The notes under the pieces were generated by a model. The model was not told where the DNA came from and did not search any database. It saw nothing but the letters and a program-made list of their open reading frames with translations. Position numbers and translations under genes: made by a program. Below are positions 1-8,860 of a DNA stretch of 64,000 bases, in pieces. Source of the DNA: Gallibacterium anatis DSM 16844 = F 149 (GTDB lineage Bacteria > Pseudomonadota > Gammaproteobacteria > Enterobacterales > Pasteurellaceae); assembly GCF_000379785.1 (NCBI RefSeq), contig NZ_KB903682.1:1-64000 (forward strand), written 5' to 3'. The stretch's first letter is position 1; every line of letters starts with the position of its first letter.

Positions 1-69
1 GGTCTTTTGGAACGAGTTGTTCGAGACTTATCATCTCGATTTCATATTGGAGTGAGGGTGTATTTTTGA
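1..69 (+). CDS. Possible 3' end of an outer-membrane beta-barrel protein gene (partial)
   Basis: Reading frame 1 is open from the window edge to a TGA at 67-69, giving 22 residues that end in ...HIGVRVYF. An alternating hydrophobic pattern with a terminal phenylalanine is the usual C-terminal signature of Gram-negative outer-membrane beta-barrels, so this may be the tail of a receptor or porin gene. Hairpins at 72-101 and 108-135 follow, as expected downstream of a gene end. The other two forward frames also stay open for a few dozen bases, so this is a weak call based on very little sequence. Confidence 0.3.
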   Translation, partial: GLLERVVRDLSSRFHIGVRVYF

Positions 70-71
70 GC

Positions 72-135
72 ATAGGCATTTCCTTTTTTCGATATGCCTA
101 TTAGATCAAACCTCTAGAGGTATGTCTAGAGGTTT
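72..135. terminator. Two hairpins between the left-edge gene and thiI
   Basis: The first inverted repeat pairs ATAGGCAT (72-79) with ATGCCTAT (94-101), with a T-run in its loop. The second pairs AAACCTCTAGA (108-118) with TCTAGAGGTTT (125-135), a perfect 11-bp stem. They lie between a possible plus-strand gene end and the convergent end of thiI. A bidirectional terminator is the likely role, although neither stem is followed by a strong T-run. Confidence 0.45.
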
Positions 136-197
136 GTCAGCAGTCTGAGTCGATATTGCTATCGACTTTTTCTATTTTGATTTTTGATAAATCATTT

Positions 198-1661
198 TTA
201 TGATGATTGATGTTTTTTTCTAAACACGCTGATATTGTTGAACCCCTGATCTTTTAAATACAATGCTTGTAGCCGACTCATCACGCCTCGCTCACAATAT
301 AAAAGATACTGTTTATTTTGATCTAACGATGGAAATTGAGTTGACAATTTATAAAATGGGATATGAAGAATGGTCTGATTATCCAGCTGTAATGGCTCCT
401 CTTCGTGTTCTTCAGGGCTTCTAATATCAATAATGACGTCATTACCCTGTAACACAGATACCATTTCAACCTCTGGAACTTCTCTTTCTGTTTGTTCAGC
501 GATCTGTCTAATATCCAAATATTGTGCGTTCCAAACAGCATCTTCCAACAAAGAAAAATCAAAATTAGCTTCTTCGTGTTCAATTTTCTCTTTAATTGCT
601 TTTACGGTAGGATTTTTAGAAATTACACCACAAAATTCCGGCATCGATTTTGCAATATCATCCGTACCGATCTGTTTTGCCATTGCAATGATTTGTTCTT
701 TATCGCTAGAAATTAAAGGGCGCAACACCAAACAATCTGCCGCTTCATCAATTAATCGCAAATTGGTTAATGTCTGACTGGAAACCTGACCTAAGGCTTC
801 TCCGGTCACAATTGCCTGAATTTGAAAACGGTCTGCAACTTTGCTTGCTGCCCTGACCATCATTCTTTTCAGCACCACGCCCATCTGACCGTTATCAATT
901 TTTTCTAAGATTTCAGCCACAACTTTTTCAAAATTAATAGCAACAAAACGAACTTTGTGTGAACTTCCATAACGATTCCAAATATGATATGCCATCTGTT
1001 TCACACCAATTTCGTGAGCGGCACCGCCTAAATTAAAGAAACAGTAATGCACACGACAGCCACGTCGTAATAACATATAGCTGGAAACACCAGAATCAAA
1101 ACCACCGGAAATTAATGATAAAACATCTTCCTGCGTTCCTATCGGGTAACCTCCGATGCCCTCTACACGCCCTTTGACCAACATAACGTGATCATTATCA
1201 ATTTCAATTCTTACCGTTACATCCGGATGTGTAAGCTGCACTTTGGCAGAAGCAATATGTTGATTCAAACCTCCTCCGATATAACGCTCTGCATCTAAAG
1301 AGGTGAATTCGTGCTTCCCTTTACGTTTTACACGAACGCAGAATGTTTTGTTCTCCAATTTATCGCCGATATCCTCATACACGATTTGAAAAATATCCTG
1401 CAATGTAGAAAACGGTTTTTCTTCCACCTGTAAAAAATGATGAATACCTGGAATGCGTTGCAACAGCTCTGTCAACAAAGGATATTTAGATTCGTCTTTA
1501 GTTCTGACTTCAATATAGTCCCAATGCTTAATTACAGCGACTTGATCGTCATATTTATTCAGAACATTACGGATATTTCCCGTTAAAATTTTGATAAAGC
1601 GTTTACGTACGGAATCACTTTTAATCATGATTTCCGGAAAAAGTTTGATAATAAATTTCAT
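198..1661 (-). CDS. thiI: tRNA uridine 4-sulfurtransferase / thiamine thiazole sulfur carrier ThiI
   Basis: ThiI adenylates and thiolates uridine 8 of tRNA, giving 4-thiouridine, and also passes sulfur to ThiS for thiazole synthesis. The 487-residue protein has an N-terminal ferredoxin-like/THUMP region, a PP-loop (SGGFDS, residues 185-190) and a C-terminal rhodanese domain with the active cysteine in LLYCERG, so it is the long enterobacterial-type form. The frame extends 24 codons further upstream. The ATG at 1661 is chosen because [10 protein letters not shown] matches the known N-terminus of the family. It is divergent from xseB-ispA-dxs; thiI lies beside the same genes in E. coli. Very secure. 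Confidence 0.96.
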   Translation of the reverse strand: MKFIIKLFPEIMIKSDSVRKRFIKILTGNIRNVLNKYDDQVAVIKHWDYIEVRTKDESKYPLLTELLQRIPGIHHFLQVEEKPFSTLQDIFQIVYEDIGDKLENKTFCVRVKRKGKHEFTSLDAERYIGGGLNQHIASAKVQLTHPDVTVRIEIDNDHVMLVKGRVEGIGGYPIGTQEDVLSLISGGFDSGVSSYMLLRRGCRVHYCFFNLGGAAHEIGVKQMAYHIWNRYGSSHKVRFVAINFEKVVAEILEKIDNGQMGVVLKRMMVRAASKVADRFQIQAIVTGEALGQVSSQTLTNLRLIDEAADCLVLRPLISSDKEQIIAMAKQIGTDDIAKSMPEFCGVISKNPTVKAIKEKIEHEEANFDFSLLEDAVWNAQYLDIRQIAEQTEREVPEVEMVSVLQGNDVIIDIRSPEEHEEEPLQLDNQTILHIPFYKLSTQFPSLDQNKQYLLYCERGVMSRLQALYLKDQGFNNISVFRKKHQSS

Positions 1662-1797
1662 CTTGTTTTCATTGGATTGTAAAAAATAAGCGCATATTCT
1701 ACACGAAAAATCGAATAAGCGTAAAAAATACACCTCATCTATAAGGAAATTAGGTACAATAACAGCTATTTAAATAAACTAGGTACTAATCACCGTT

Positions 1798-2082
1798 ATG
1801 GCAAAAAAAGCACAACCGTTAAATTTTGAAAATACCCTGATAGAGCTGGAAAATGTTGTCAATCGTTTAGAACAGGGCGATTTGCCCTTAGAAGATGCAT
1901 TATCGCAATTTGAACAAGGTGTTAATTTGGCAAAACAGGCGCAAGAAAAATTGGCTAATGCAGAACAACGAGTACAGATCTTGTTGGAAAAAAATAGCTC
2001 CACGCCATTAACTGATTACCCAACATCATCGCTTTCCGAAGTTAAAAAAGATGATGAAGAGAGTGATCAAGATGTTTTTTAA
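1798..2082 (+). CDS. xseB: Exodeoxyribonuclease VII small subunit
   Basis: XseB is the small subunit of exonuclease VII, which pairs with XseA to degrade single-stranded DNA into acid-soluble oligonucleotides. The 94-residue product is helical, with the family core [20 protein letters not shown] near the N-terminus and a continuous helix through [16 protein letters not shown]. The acidic C-terminal tail makes it somewhat longer than the 80-residue E. coli protein. It is the first gene of the xseB-ispA-dxs run, 15-25 bases before ispA, an arrangement conserved in enterobacteria. xseA is not in this window. Confidence 0.95.
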   Translation: MAKKAQPLNFENTLIELENVVNRLEQGDLPLEDALSQFEQGVNLAKQAQEKLANAEQRVQILLEKNSSTPLTDYPTSSLSEVKKDDEESDQDVF

Positions 2083-2106
2083 AAAAATCTGATTAGGATG
2101 GATCTT

Positions 2107-2994
2107 ATGTATCAATTTTCTGAGGATTTAATTGCTTTACAACAACGCAATAATCAATTTTTACAACAACAACTGGCGCAATTAGACAGTTCACCTGCAC
2201 CTTTAGCTGATGCAATGCGTTATAGCCTATTATTAGGCGGTAAGCGAATTCGTCCTTTTCTTGTGTATGCCACCGGTAGAATGTTGGGTGTTGATTTAGC
2301 GAAATTGGATCATATTGCCGGTGCGATTGAATGCATTCATTGCTACTCTCTTATCCACGATGATTTGCCGGCAATGGATAATGACACGTTACGTCGTAAC
2401 AAACCGACTTGCCATATTGCTTTTGACGAAGCAACCGCAATTCTTGCCGGTGATGCACTACAAAGTTATGCTTTTGAGTTGTTAGCTAAATCTCCCATCG
2501 CGGATCAACAAAAAATTTTGCAATTTCAATTGTTGGCTAATGCATCCGGCGCGGAAGGAATGTGTTTAGGACAGAGTTTAGATTTAATCTCAGAAAATAA
2601 ACAGATTGGTTTAGTAGAGTTAGAGCGAATTCATAAAAATAAGACAGGCGCATTGATTACGGCTGCTGTTTTATTGGGTTTCTACTGCTCTTCCTATTAT
2701 CAAAATGAGCAAATTAAACAAAAACTTATTTCATTTTCTGCCGCAATTGGTTTAGCATTTCAAGTACAGGACGATATCTTGGATATCACTTCAAGTAATG
2801 AAGAGCTCGGGAAAAATGCCGGTTCAGATTTAAAAGCACATAAAAGCACTTATCCACAATTGCTTGGTTTAGCGCAGGCAAAAGAAAAAGCCTCAGCACT
2901 TTATCACTCTGCAAAATCAATTTTATCCGAATTGGAATTTGATACTTCAGCGCTAGCGGCATTAGCAGAGTTCATTGTAAAACGGCGAAATTAA
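2107..2994 (+). CDS. ispA: Farnesyl diphosphate synthase (geranyltranstransferase) IspA
   Basis: IspA condenses isopentenyl diphosphate with dimethylallyl and geranyl diphosphate to make farnesyl diphosphate, the precursor of quinone side chains and undecaprenyl phosphate. The first aspartate-rich motif is DDLPAMDND and the second is in [18 protein letters not shown] is the basic substrate-binding segment. An ATG at 2098 would overlap the AGGA at 2095-2098. The ATG at 2107 has that AGGA eight bases upstream and is therefore preferred; choosing 2098 adds three residues. It is followed four bases later by dxs, so the cell makes precursor and product from one transcript. Confidence 0.95.
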   Translation: MYQFSEDLIALQQRNNQFLQQQLAQLDSSPAPLADAMRYSLLLGGKRIRPFLVYATGRMLGVDLAKLDHIAGAIECIHCYSLIHDDLPAMDNDTLRRNKPTCHIAFDEATAILAGDALQSYAFELLAKSPIADQQKILQFQLLANASGAEGMCLGQSLDLISENKQIGLVELERIHKNKTGALITAAVLLGFYCSSYYQNEQIKQKLISFSAAIGLAFQVQDDILDITSSNEELGKNAGSDLKAHKSTYPQLLGLAQAKEKASALYHSAKSILSELEFDTSALAALAEFIVKRRN

Positions 2995-2998
2995 ATTT

Positions 2999-4873
2999 AT
3001 GGATCAATATAATATGTCAAGTTATCCACTTTTATCACAGATTAATTCTCCGGACGATTTACGTCTATTACCGAAAGAACAGTTGCCTGAACTTTGTGAG
3101 CAACTTCGTCAGTATCTTTTAGAAAGTGTTAGCCAAAGCAGCGGACATCTTGCTTCCGGCTTGGGAACTGTCGAACTCACCGTGGCATTACATTATGTTT
3201 TTAATACGCCGTTTGATCAGTTAATTTGGGATGTGGGACACCAAGCATATCCGCATAAAATCTTAACAGGACGAAGAGATCAAATGAAAACTATCCGTCA
3301 AAAAGACGGTCTTCATCCTTTTCCTTGGCGTGGCGAAAGCCCTTTTGATGTGTTAAGTGTTGGCCACTCCTCTACTTCGATTAGCGCCGGATTAGGGGTT
3401 GCGATCGCTGCCCAGCGAGAAAATGCCGGAAGAAAAACAATTTGTGTGATTGGAGATGGCGCCATTACCGCCGGAATGGCGTTTGAGGCAATGAACCACG
3501 CCGGCGCATTGCATACTGATATGCTTGTGATTCTAAATGACAACGATATGTCTATTTCTGAGAATGTCGGCGCGTTGAACAATCATCTTGCTCGCCTGCT
3601 CTCCGGCTCTTTCTACTCTTCTTTGCGCGAAGGCGGTAAAAAAATTCTCTCCGGTTTGCCACCAATTAAAGAATTTGTGAAAAAAACGGAAGAGCACGTC
3701 AAAGGATTTGTTTCACCGGGTGGAACATTATTTGAAGAACTTGGCTTTAATTATATTGGGCCGATTGATGGGCATAATGTTGATGAATTGATTTCAACAT
3801 TAAAAAATATGCGTACTCTGAAAGGCCCTCAGTTTTTACACGTTATCACTAAAAAAGGTAAGGGTTATGCTCCGGCAGAAAAGGATCCTATCGGTTTTCA
3901 CGGCGTGCCTAAATTTAACCCGTTAAGTGGAGAATTGCCTAAAAGTAAGGCTGCTCATCCAACTTATTCTGCTATTTTCGGTCAATGGCTTTGTGAAATG
4001 GCTGAAAACGACCCTAAATTAATCGGCATCACTCCGGCAATGCGCGAGGGATCTGGAATGGTGCAATTTTCGCAACGTTTTCCGGATCAATATTTTGACG
4101 TTGCTATTGCCGAACAACACGCCGTTACCTTTGCCGCCGGTTTAGCCATCGGTGGCTATAAACCGGTAGTTGCGATTTATTCCACTTTCTTGCAACGTGC
4201 TTATGACCAAGTCATACACGATGTGGCTATTCAAAATTTACCTGTTTTATTTGCTATCGACCGTGCCGGAATTGTCGGCGCAGATGGGCAAACCCATCAA
4301 GGTGCATTTGATTTAAGCTATTTACGTTGCATTCCAAATTTAATTGTAATGACACCAAGCGATGAAAATGAATGTCGCCAAATGCTCTACACCGGCTATC
4401 ACTGCGGACAACCTGCCGCTGTGCGTTATCCACGTGGCAACGGTATCGGTGTGGAGTTGCAACCGTTACACGCTTTAGAAATAGGTAAAGCAAATCAAGT
4501 CAGAAGTGGTGAAAAAGTAGCTATTTTGAATTTCGGTACATTATTGCCGGAGGCATTACAAGTTGCTGAAAAATATGATTATGCCGTGATTGATATGCGC
4601 TTTGTAAAACCTATTGATAAAGAATGTTTAGCCAAAATCAAAGATCAATATACATTAATCGTGACTTTGGAAGAAAATGCGATACAAGGTGGCGCCGGAT
4701 CGGCTGTTCTGGAAACCTTAGCTGAATTAGGTGGAAATAGACCGCAGGTATTGCAATTAGGTTTACCGGACATTTTCATTCCTCAAGGCACTCAACAAGA
4801 AATCCGTGAATTATTACAATTAGATGCGAATGGCATTGAGCAAAAAATTAACGCTCAACTAGCAAAGTTATAA
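2999..4873 (+). CDS. dxs: 1-deoxy-D-xylulose-5-phosphate synthase
   Basis: Dxs joins pyruvate and glyceraldehyde 3-phosphate to form DXP, the entry step of the MEP isoprenoid pathway and a branch to thiamine and pyridoxal. The 624-residue product has the thiamine-diphosphate motif GDGAITAGM followed by N-rich LNDNDMSIS, the central [14 protein letters not shown] segment with the conserved glutamate, and the transketolase C-terminal domain. A second ATG at 3014 is possible and removes five residues; neither start has a strong Shine-Dalgarno sequence, in keeping with translational coupling to ispA four bases upstream. A strong hairpin terminator follows. Confidence 0.97.
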   Translation: MDQYNMSSYPLLSQINSPDDLRLLPKEQLPELCEQLRQYLLESVSQSSGHLASGLGTVELTVALHYVFNTPFDQLIWDVGHQAYPHKILTGRRDQMKTIRQKDGLHPFPWRGESPFDVLSVGHSSTSISAGLGVAIAAQRENAGRKTICVIGDGAITAGMAFEAMNHAGALHTDMLVILNDNDMSISENVGALNNHLARLLSGSFYSSLREGGKKILSGLPPIKEFVKKTEEHVKGFVSPGGTLFEELGFNYIGPIDGHNVDELISTLKNMRTLKGPQFLHVITKKGKGYAPAEKDPIGFHGVPKFNPLSGELPKSKAAHPTYSAIFGQWLCEMAENDPKLIGITPAMREGSGMVQFSQRFPDQYFDVAIAEQHAVTFAAGLAIGGYKPVVAIYSTFLQRAYDQVIHDVAIQNLPVLFAIDRAGIVGADGQTHQGAFDLSYLRCIPNLIVMTPSDENECRQMLYTGYHCGQPAAVRYPRGNGIGVELQPLHALEIGKANQVRSGEKVAILNFGTLLPEALQVAEKYDYAVIDMRFVKPIDKECLAKIKDQYTLIVTLEENAIQGGAGSAVLETLAELGGNRPQVLQLGLPDIFIPQGTQQEIRELLQLDANGIEQKINAQLAKL

Positions 4874-4916
4874 AAACGCTTTCTTGTTGCTATTAGTTAC
4901 TACGATATATCATCAG

Positions 4917-4952
4917 TTTAATTCGGAAGAGATACACCTCTTCCGAATTAAA
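4917..4952. terminator. Bidirectional terminator, dxs / LysE gene
   Basis: A perfect 15-bp stem (TTTAATTCGGAAGAG with its complement) encloses a six-base loop between the convergent dxs and lysE-family genes. TCATTTT follows on the plus strand and A/T-rich sequence flanks the other side. Confidence 0.85.
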
Positions 4953-4974
4953 TCATTTTAAAAAATGTTTCGTA

Positions 4975-5592
4975 TTAAGGATTTAGTATTGAGAACAACA
5001 AAACCATCCCAAGAAAAATCAAAATTGCGCCAATAATACGATTCACAGTGATTTGCCGCCACAAAAGGCGATCACGAATTATTGGATTGGAAAGCACTTT
5101 TGCCACAAAAATAAACCAAATCAAATGCGACAAAGAAATAAATGCGCAATATCCTATTTGTACGGTTATCGGTGTATTTGTCTGCACTATTTGCGTGAAG
5201 GTACTCAATATAAACAGTGTGGTTTTCGGATTTAATGCATTACTGACAAAACCATTGCGAAACGCTACGCCTGACATCAAGGTAAGTTGTTTATTTCCTT
5301 CATCAACACTTATAGCTTGATGACGAAAAGTTTGATAGCCAATAACAATGAGATAGCATGCTCCCAAAGCTTTAATCAAATAAAATAGTGAAGGAAATTG
5401 TAGCAATAAAACACTCACACCCAATAAGGTGTAAGCAACGTGAACCCACACCGCTGATGCAATACCTATTGCAGTAAAAATCCCTGCCCACAAGCCATAT
5501 AGATAACTGTTTCTTGTTACCATTGCAAAATCGCCACCCGGACTAATCACTGCCAGAATAGTAATAATAGAAACAGCAATAATTTCTTGCAT
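4975..5592 (-). CDS. LysE/RhtB-family amino-acid exporter
   Basis: This inner-membrane protein of 205 residues belongs to the LysE/RhtB export family, which expels amino acids or their analogues. About six hydrophobic helices are visible, and the N-terminal family motif appears as SPGGDFAMV, a variant of the usual SPGP start. AAGGAG lies just before the ATG. It is divergently transcribed from a LysR regulator, the classic layout in which the regulator controls the exporter in response to the substrate. The substrate cannot be read from the sequence; lysine, threonine, homoserine lactone and others are all known in the family. Confidence 0.85.
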   Translation of the reverse strand: MQEIIAVSIITILAVISPGGDFAMVTRNSYLYGLWAGIFTAIGIASAVWVHVAYTLLGVSVLLLQFPSLFYLIKALGACYLIVIGYQTFRHQAISVDEGNKQLTLMSGVAFRNGFVSNALNPKTTLFILSTFTQIVQTNTPITVQIGYCAFISLSHLIWFIFVAKVLSNPIIRDRLLWRQITVNRIIGAILIFLGMVLLFSILNP

Positions 5593-5776
5593 AATTTAAC
5601 TCCTTAATAAAAATGGCGTTATCGATTTTGCCACTTCTCAATAGCATAGCTAACTATTTGATAATACATATATTTCCTCCCATTAATGTCATTTTGGCTA
5701 CTAGATTTTTAGTCATATTCTGGCATTATATGAAGTGACGCAACAAGTGAAACTTTTTTGGATATTTTGTGAAAAA
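5593..5776. promoter_or_regulatory. Divergent control region between exporter and LysR gene
   Basis: This AT-rich gap holds two imperfect palindromes that could bind the adjacent LysR protein: ATAG-N9-CTAT at 5641-5657 and ACTA-N6-TAGT at 5700-5713. Neither is an exact T-N11-A box, so this rests mainly on the divergent gene layout. Confidence 0.35.
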
Positions 5777-6631
5777 ATGGAACAAATAAAACGATTGCCT
5801 TTAAATGCTTTAAAATTTTTCTATTTTGTAGGGAAATATGGCAGTTTAACTATGGCTGCGCAACAACTCTACGTTACACATAGCGCAGTAAGCAAACAGC
5901 TTAAATTATTAGAAGAATATTTTGGAAAACCACTTTTTTTAAAAGAGGGTAGACATTTAAAACTCACATCAGAGGGCGTTATTCTTTACGAAACTTGCCA
6001 TTCTATTTTTAATGAATTACAACAAACTACGATAAAACTGAAATCACATTCCAAGTCTGATTTAATTGTTTCTTGTGAGCCTACTTTAGCTATGAAGTGG
6101 CTTATTCCGCGTATTACACATTTCCCACAACACTTAAATTTCAACATTATTATTTTGGCAGCCGGAGGTGCTGTTGATTTCTCAAAACAAAATATAGATG
6201 TAGCTATTCGACGCAATGATTTTACTTGGAGTAAACAGCTACAAGCAGAATGGCTTTGTGATGAAAAAATAGGAATGGTCTATTGCACTAACAAAAATAT
6301 CCCACCAGTACAGATTCATACGCATACTCGTCCACAGGCGTGGCAAGATTGGCAACGAATAAGTTCAAAATCATTTCCTTGTACACATCATCAATTTTTT
6401 GAGCATTTTTATCTTTCAATTCAAGCAGCTATTGCTGGTTTAGGTGTGGCTATTGCTTCAAAATGGATGGTGCAAGATGAAATCGAACAAGGTATTCTCA
6501 CCGCACCATATGGTTTCAGAAAGGATGGTTCAGCATATTATTTACTTTCAGAAAATCTTATTGAAAACGATGAACGCAAGATGTTGTTTTTAAAATGGTT
6601 AAGAGAGCAACTATCTCAAACTAACAGTTAA
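5777..6631 (+). CDS. LysR-family transcriptional regulator (GcvA-like)
   Basis: The product is a 284-residue LysR-type regulator. The winged helix-turn-helix covers roughly residues 1-65 (PLNALKFFYFVGKYGSLTMAA, then VTHSAVSKQLKLLE). The substrate-binding domain follows, with DVAIRRND typical of the GcvA/AmpR branch. An upstream GTG at 5735 extends the frame, but the ATG at 5777 places the HTH at the usual distance from the N-terminus. It sits divergent to the LysE-family exporter and probably controls it; family members usually also repress themselves. The inducer is unknown. Confidence 0.85.
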   Translation: MEQIKRLPLNALKFFYFVGKYGSLTMAAQQLYVTHSAVSKQLKLLEEYFGKPLFLKEGRHLKLTSEGVILYETCHSIFNELQQTTIKLKSHSKSDLIVSCEPTLAMKWLIPRITHFPQHLNFNIIILAAGGAVDFSKQNIDVAIRRNDFTWSKQLQAEWLCDEKIGMVYCTNKNIPPVQIHTHTRPQAWQDWQRISSKSFPCTHHQFFEHFYLSIQAAIAGLGVAIASKWMVQDEIEQGILTAPYGFRKDGSAYYLLSENLIENDERKMLFLKWLREQLSQTNS

Positions 6632-6660
6632 AAATTATTAAATACCGACCATTAACGCAA

Positions 6661-6696
6661 AAAGCCGAATTCTGTGTAATACAGAACTCGGCTTTT
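6661..6696. terminator. Bidirectional terminator, LysR gene / pykA
   Basis: A 15-bp stem with one mismatch (AAAGCCGAATTCTGT / ACAGAACTCGGCTTT) and a five-base loop lies between convergent genes, with a T-run on each exit. Confidence 0.85.
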
Positions 6697-6744
6697 AATT
6701 AACTAAGTTTCGTTTTTGACTGGATTAATTCATTAATGAACTTA

Positions 6745-8184
6745 TTACTCAACAACCAAAGTACGGCAAGTGTTGGTGCCGCCGGAAACGAATTCATCGC
6801 CTTGCGTTAATAATACTAAATCTCCGGCTACTAAATATCCTTTCTCTTTCAATAATTTAATCGCAGTTTGAGCACCTTCAACAGTGCGGCTCATCTCTTC
6901 AAAATAAACTGGGACTACACCACGATATAATGCACAAAGATTTAATGCACTTTGGTTACGGGATAGTGCAAAAATTGGCAAACCGGAACTGATACGTGAC
7001 ATTAAACGTGCAGTACGACCGGTGCTGGTCATTGCAATAATTGCAGCTGTTCCTTTCATATGGTTTGCGGCATACATTGCTGACATTGCAACTGCTTCTT
7101 CAATTGAGTTGAATTCAACATCCATACGGTGACGAGAAACATTGATGCTAGGCATTTTTTCTGCACCTAAACAAACTTTCGCCATTGCAGCAACAGTTTC
7201 TGACGGGTACTGCCCTGCTGCAGTTTCTGCCGATAACATTACCGCGTCTGTTCCGTCCAATACAGCATTAGCAACGTCCATTACTTCCGCACGAGTCGGC
7301 ATTGGATTGCTAATCATTGATTCCATCATTTGAGTTGCAGTAATCACAACTTTATTTAATTGGCGAGAACGGCGAATTAATTTTTTCTGTACGCCTACTA
7401 ATTCAGGGTCACCAATTTCAACCCCTAAGTCGCCACGCGCAACCATAATAACATCAGACGCTTTAATGATGTCATCAATCGCTTCCGCAGTTGCCACAGT
7501 TTCCGCACGTTCTACTTTCGCAACAATTTTCGCATTTAAGCCAGCTTCCATTGCTAATTTACGTGCATATTCAATATCTGCACCGGTACGAGGGAATGAA
7601 ACTGCTAAATAATCTACACCGATTTTTGCAGCAGTTAAAATATCTGCTTTATCTTTCTCAGTTAATGCATCTGCGGATAATCCGCCACCTAATTTATTGA
7701 TACCTTTATTATTAGAAAGTGGGCCACCGACGGTCACTTCTGTGAATACTTTTTCACCTTCGGTTGATAAGACTTTCAATTGAACACGACCATCATCCAA
7801 TAATAAAATATCGCCCGGAACAACATCTTTTGGTAGATTTTTATAATCTAAACCTACAGATTCTTGAGTACCTTCACCTTTCGGCAATTCGGCATCAAGC
7901 ACAAATTTATCACCAATATTCAAAAAGATTTTGCCATCTTTAAAAGTAGAAACTCGAATTTTAGGCCCTTGCAAATCACCAAGGATGGCAACTTGTTTAC
8001 CCAATTTTTTCGCAACTTCACGCACTTTTGCGGCACGGTTAATATGATCTTCTGCAGTACCATGAGAAAAGTTCATTCGCACCACATTTGCTCCGGCAGC
8101 AATAATTTTTTCTAAATTATTGCCTTTATCGGTCGCCGGACCTAAGGTTGTAACAATTTTCGTTCTTCTTAGTCTTCTAGACAT
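6745..8184 (-). CDS. pykA: Pyruvate kinase (PykA type)
   Basis: Pyruvate kinase transfers phosphate from phosphoenolpyruvate to ADP in the last step of glycolysis. The 479-residue product begins [19 protein letters not shown], the PykA (type II, AMP-activated) N-terminus. It has the phosphate and metal segments MNFSHG and [11 protein letters not shown], the active-site helix [17 protein letters not shown], and the TQMMESMI signature. The ATG at 8184 is chosen over one four codons upstream because GGAG lies seven bases before it. It is a single-gene unit with a terminator behind it. No second pyruvate kinase is visible. Confidence 0.97.
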   Translation of the reverse strand: MSRRLRRTKIVTTLGPATDKGNNLEKIIAAGANVVRMNFSHGTAEDHINRAAKVREVAKKLGKQVAILGDLQGPKIRVSTFKDGKIFLNIGDKFVLDAELPKGEGTQESVGLDYKNLPKDVVPGDILLLDDGRVQLKVLSTEGEKVFTEVTVGGPLSNNKGINKLGGGLSADALTEKDKADILTAAKIGVDYLAVSFPRTGADIEYARKLAMEAGLNAKIVAKVERAETVATAEAIDDIIKASDVIMVARGDLGVEIGDPELVGVQKKLIRRSRQLNKVVITATQMMESMISNPMPTRAEVMDVANAVLDGTDAVMLSAETAAGQYPSETVAAMAKVCLGAEKMPSINVSRHRMDVEFNSIEEAVAMSAMYAANHMKGTAAIIAMTSTGRTARLMSRISSGLPIFALSRNQSALNLCALYRGVVPVYFEEMSRTVEGAQTAIKLLKEKGYLVAGDLVLLTQGDEFVSGGTNTCRTLVVE

Positions 8185-8367
8185 GAATTGCTCCATAAGA
8201 TAACAACATTACTTAAAAAAATGTAAGAAATTAATTTATTGAGGAATGGTGCTTTTTCTGTCAAGCACCTATAATAAAACGGTCGTGCATTATACGCTGA
8301 TTTTTTGTGTAATGCGAGATCGAGCTAAGTAAATTTTTCTTAATCACTTGATATAGGTAGAGAATTT

Positions 8368-8826
8368 ATGCATATCTTTATTATGCGTCACGGCGAAGCT
8401 GCTTTTTATGCGGCGAGCGATCGAGAGCGCCCTTTAACCGCTCGCGGTCAAGAACAGGCGCAACAACAAGGCGAATGGTTACAACAACAAGGGTGGCAGC
8501 CGGATTCTATGTTGGTCAGTCCCTATCTTCGTGCGCAGCAAACATACCAACAGGTTTGTAAAGCATTAAACATTGCAGAAAATGGGGAAAACTGGGATAA
8601 CTTAACGCCTTACGGTAATGCTTATCTAGTTGCAGATTATTTGGATACGTTAGCTAAAGACGGCATAAAAAATGTGTTGCTTATTTCGCATTTGCCGTTA
8701 GTCGATGACATTGTACAGGCTTTAGGGGTGACCCAAGCAATTGCTTTTCATACCGCCACCTTAGTTGAGATCAACTACACTAACGGGAAAGGAACGCTAT
8801 TACAAATTAAACAGCCGGATATTTAA
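8368..8826 (+). CDS. sixA: Phosphohistidine phosphatase SixA
   Basis: SixA is a small histidine-acid phosphatase that removes phosphate from phosphohistidine, in E. coli acting on the HPt domain of ArcB and on the nitrogen PTS protein NPr. The RHGE catalytic motif is at residues 7-10, the second conserved region is SPYLRAQQT, and the distal histidine lies in LISHLPLVDD. At 152 residues it is the expected size. The gene stands alone between pykA (divergent) and glnD (convergent), with a hairpin terminator immediately after it. Confidence 0.93.
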   Translation: MHIFIMRHGEAAFYAASDRERPLTARGQEQAQQQGEWLQQQGWQPDSMLVSPYLRAQQTYQQVCKALNIAENGENWDNLTPYGNAYLVADYLDTLAKDGIKNVLLISHLPLVDDIVQALGVTQAIAFHTATLVEINYTNGKGTLLQIKQPDI

Positions 8827-8830
8827 GCAA

Positions 8831-8857
8831 AAATGATGGGCTGATCACCCATCATTT
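8831..8857. terminator. Bidirectional terminator, sixA / glnD
   Basis: AAATGATGGG pairs with CCCATCATTT around a seven-base loop, placed between two convergent stop codons. Confidence 0.8.
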
Positions 8858-8860
8858 CTA

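Noticed and set aside
1751-1786. TAGGTAC repeated 29 bases apart before xseB
   Set aside because: Seven-base match only; no palindrome, no regulator family suggested. Likely chance in an AT-rich promoter region.
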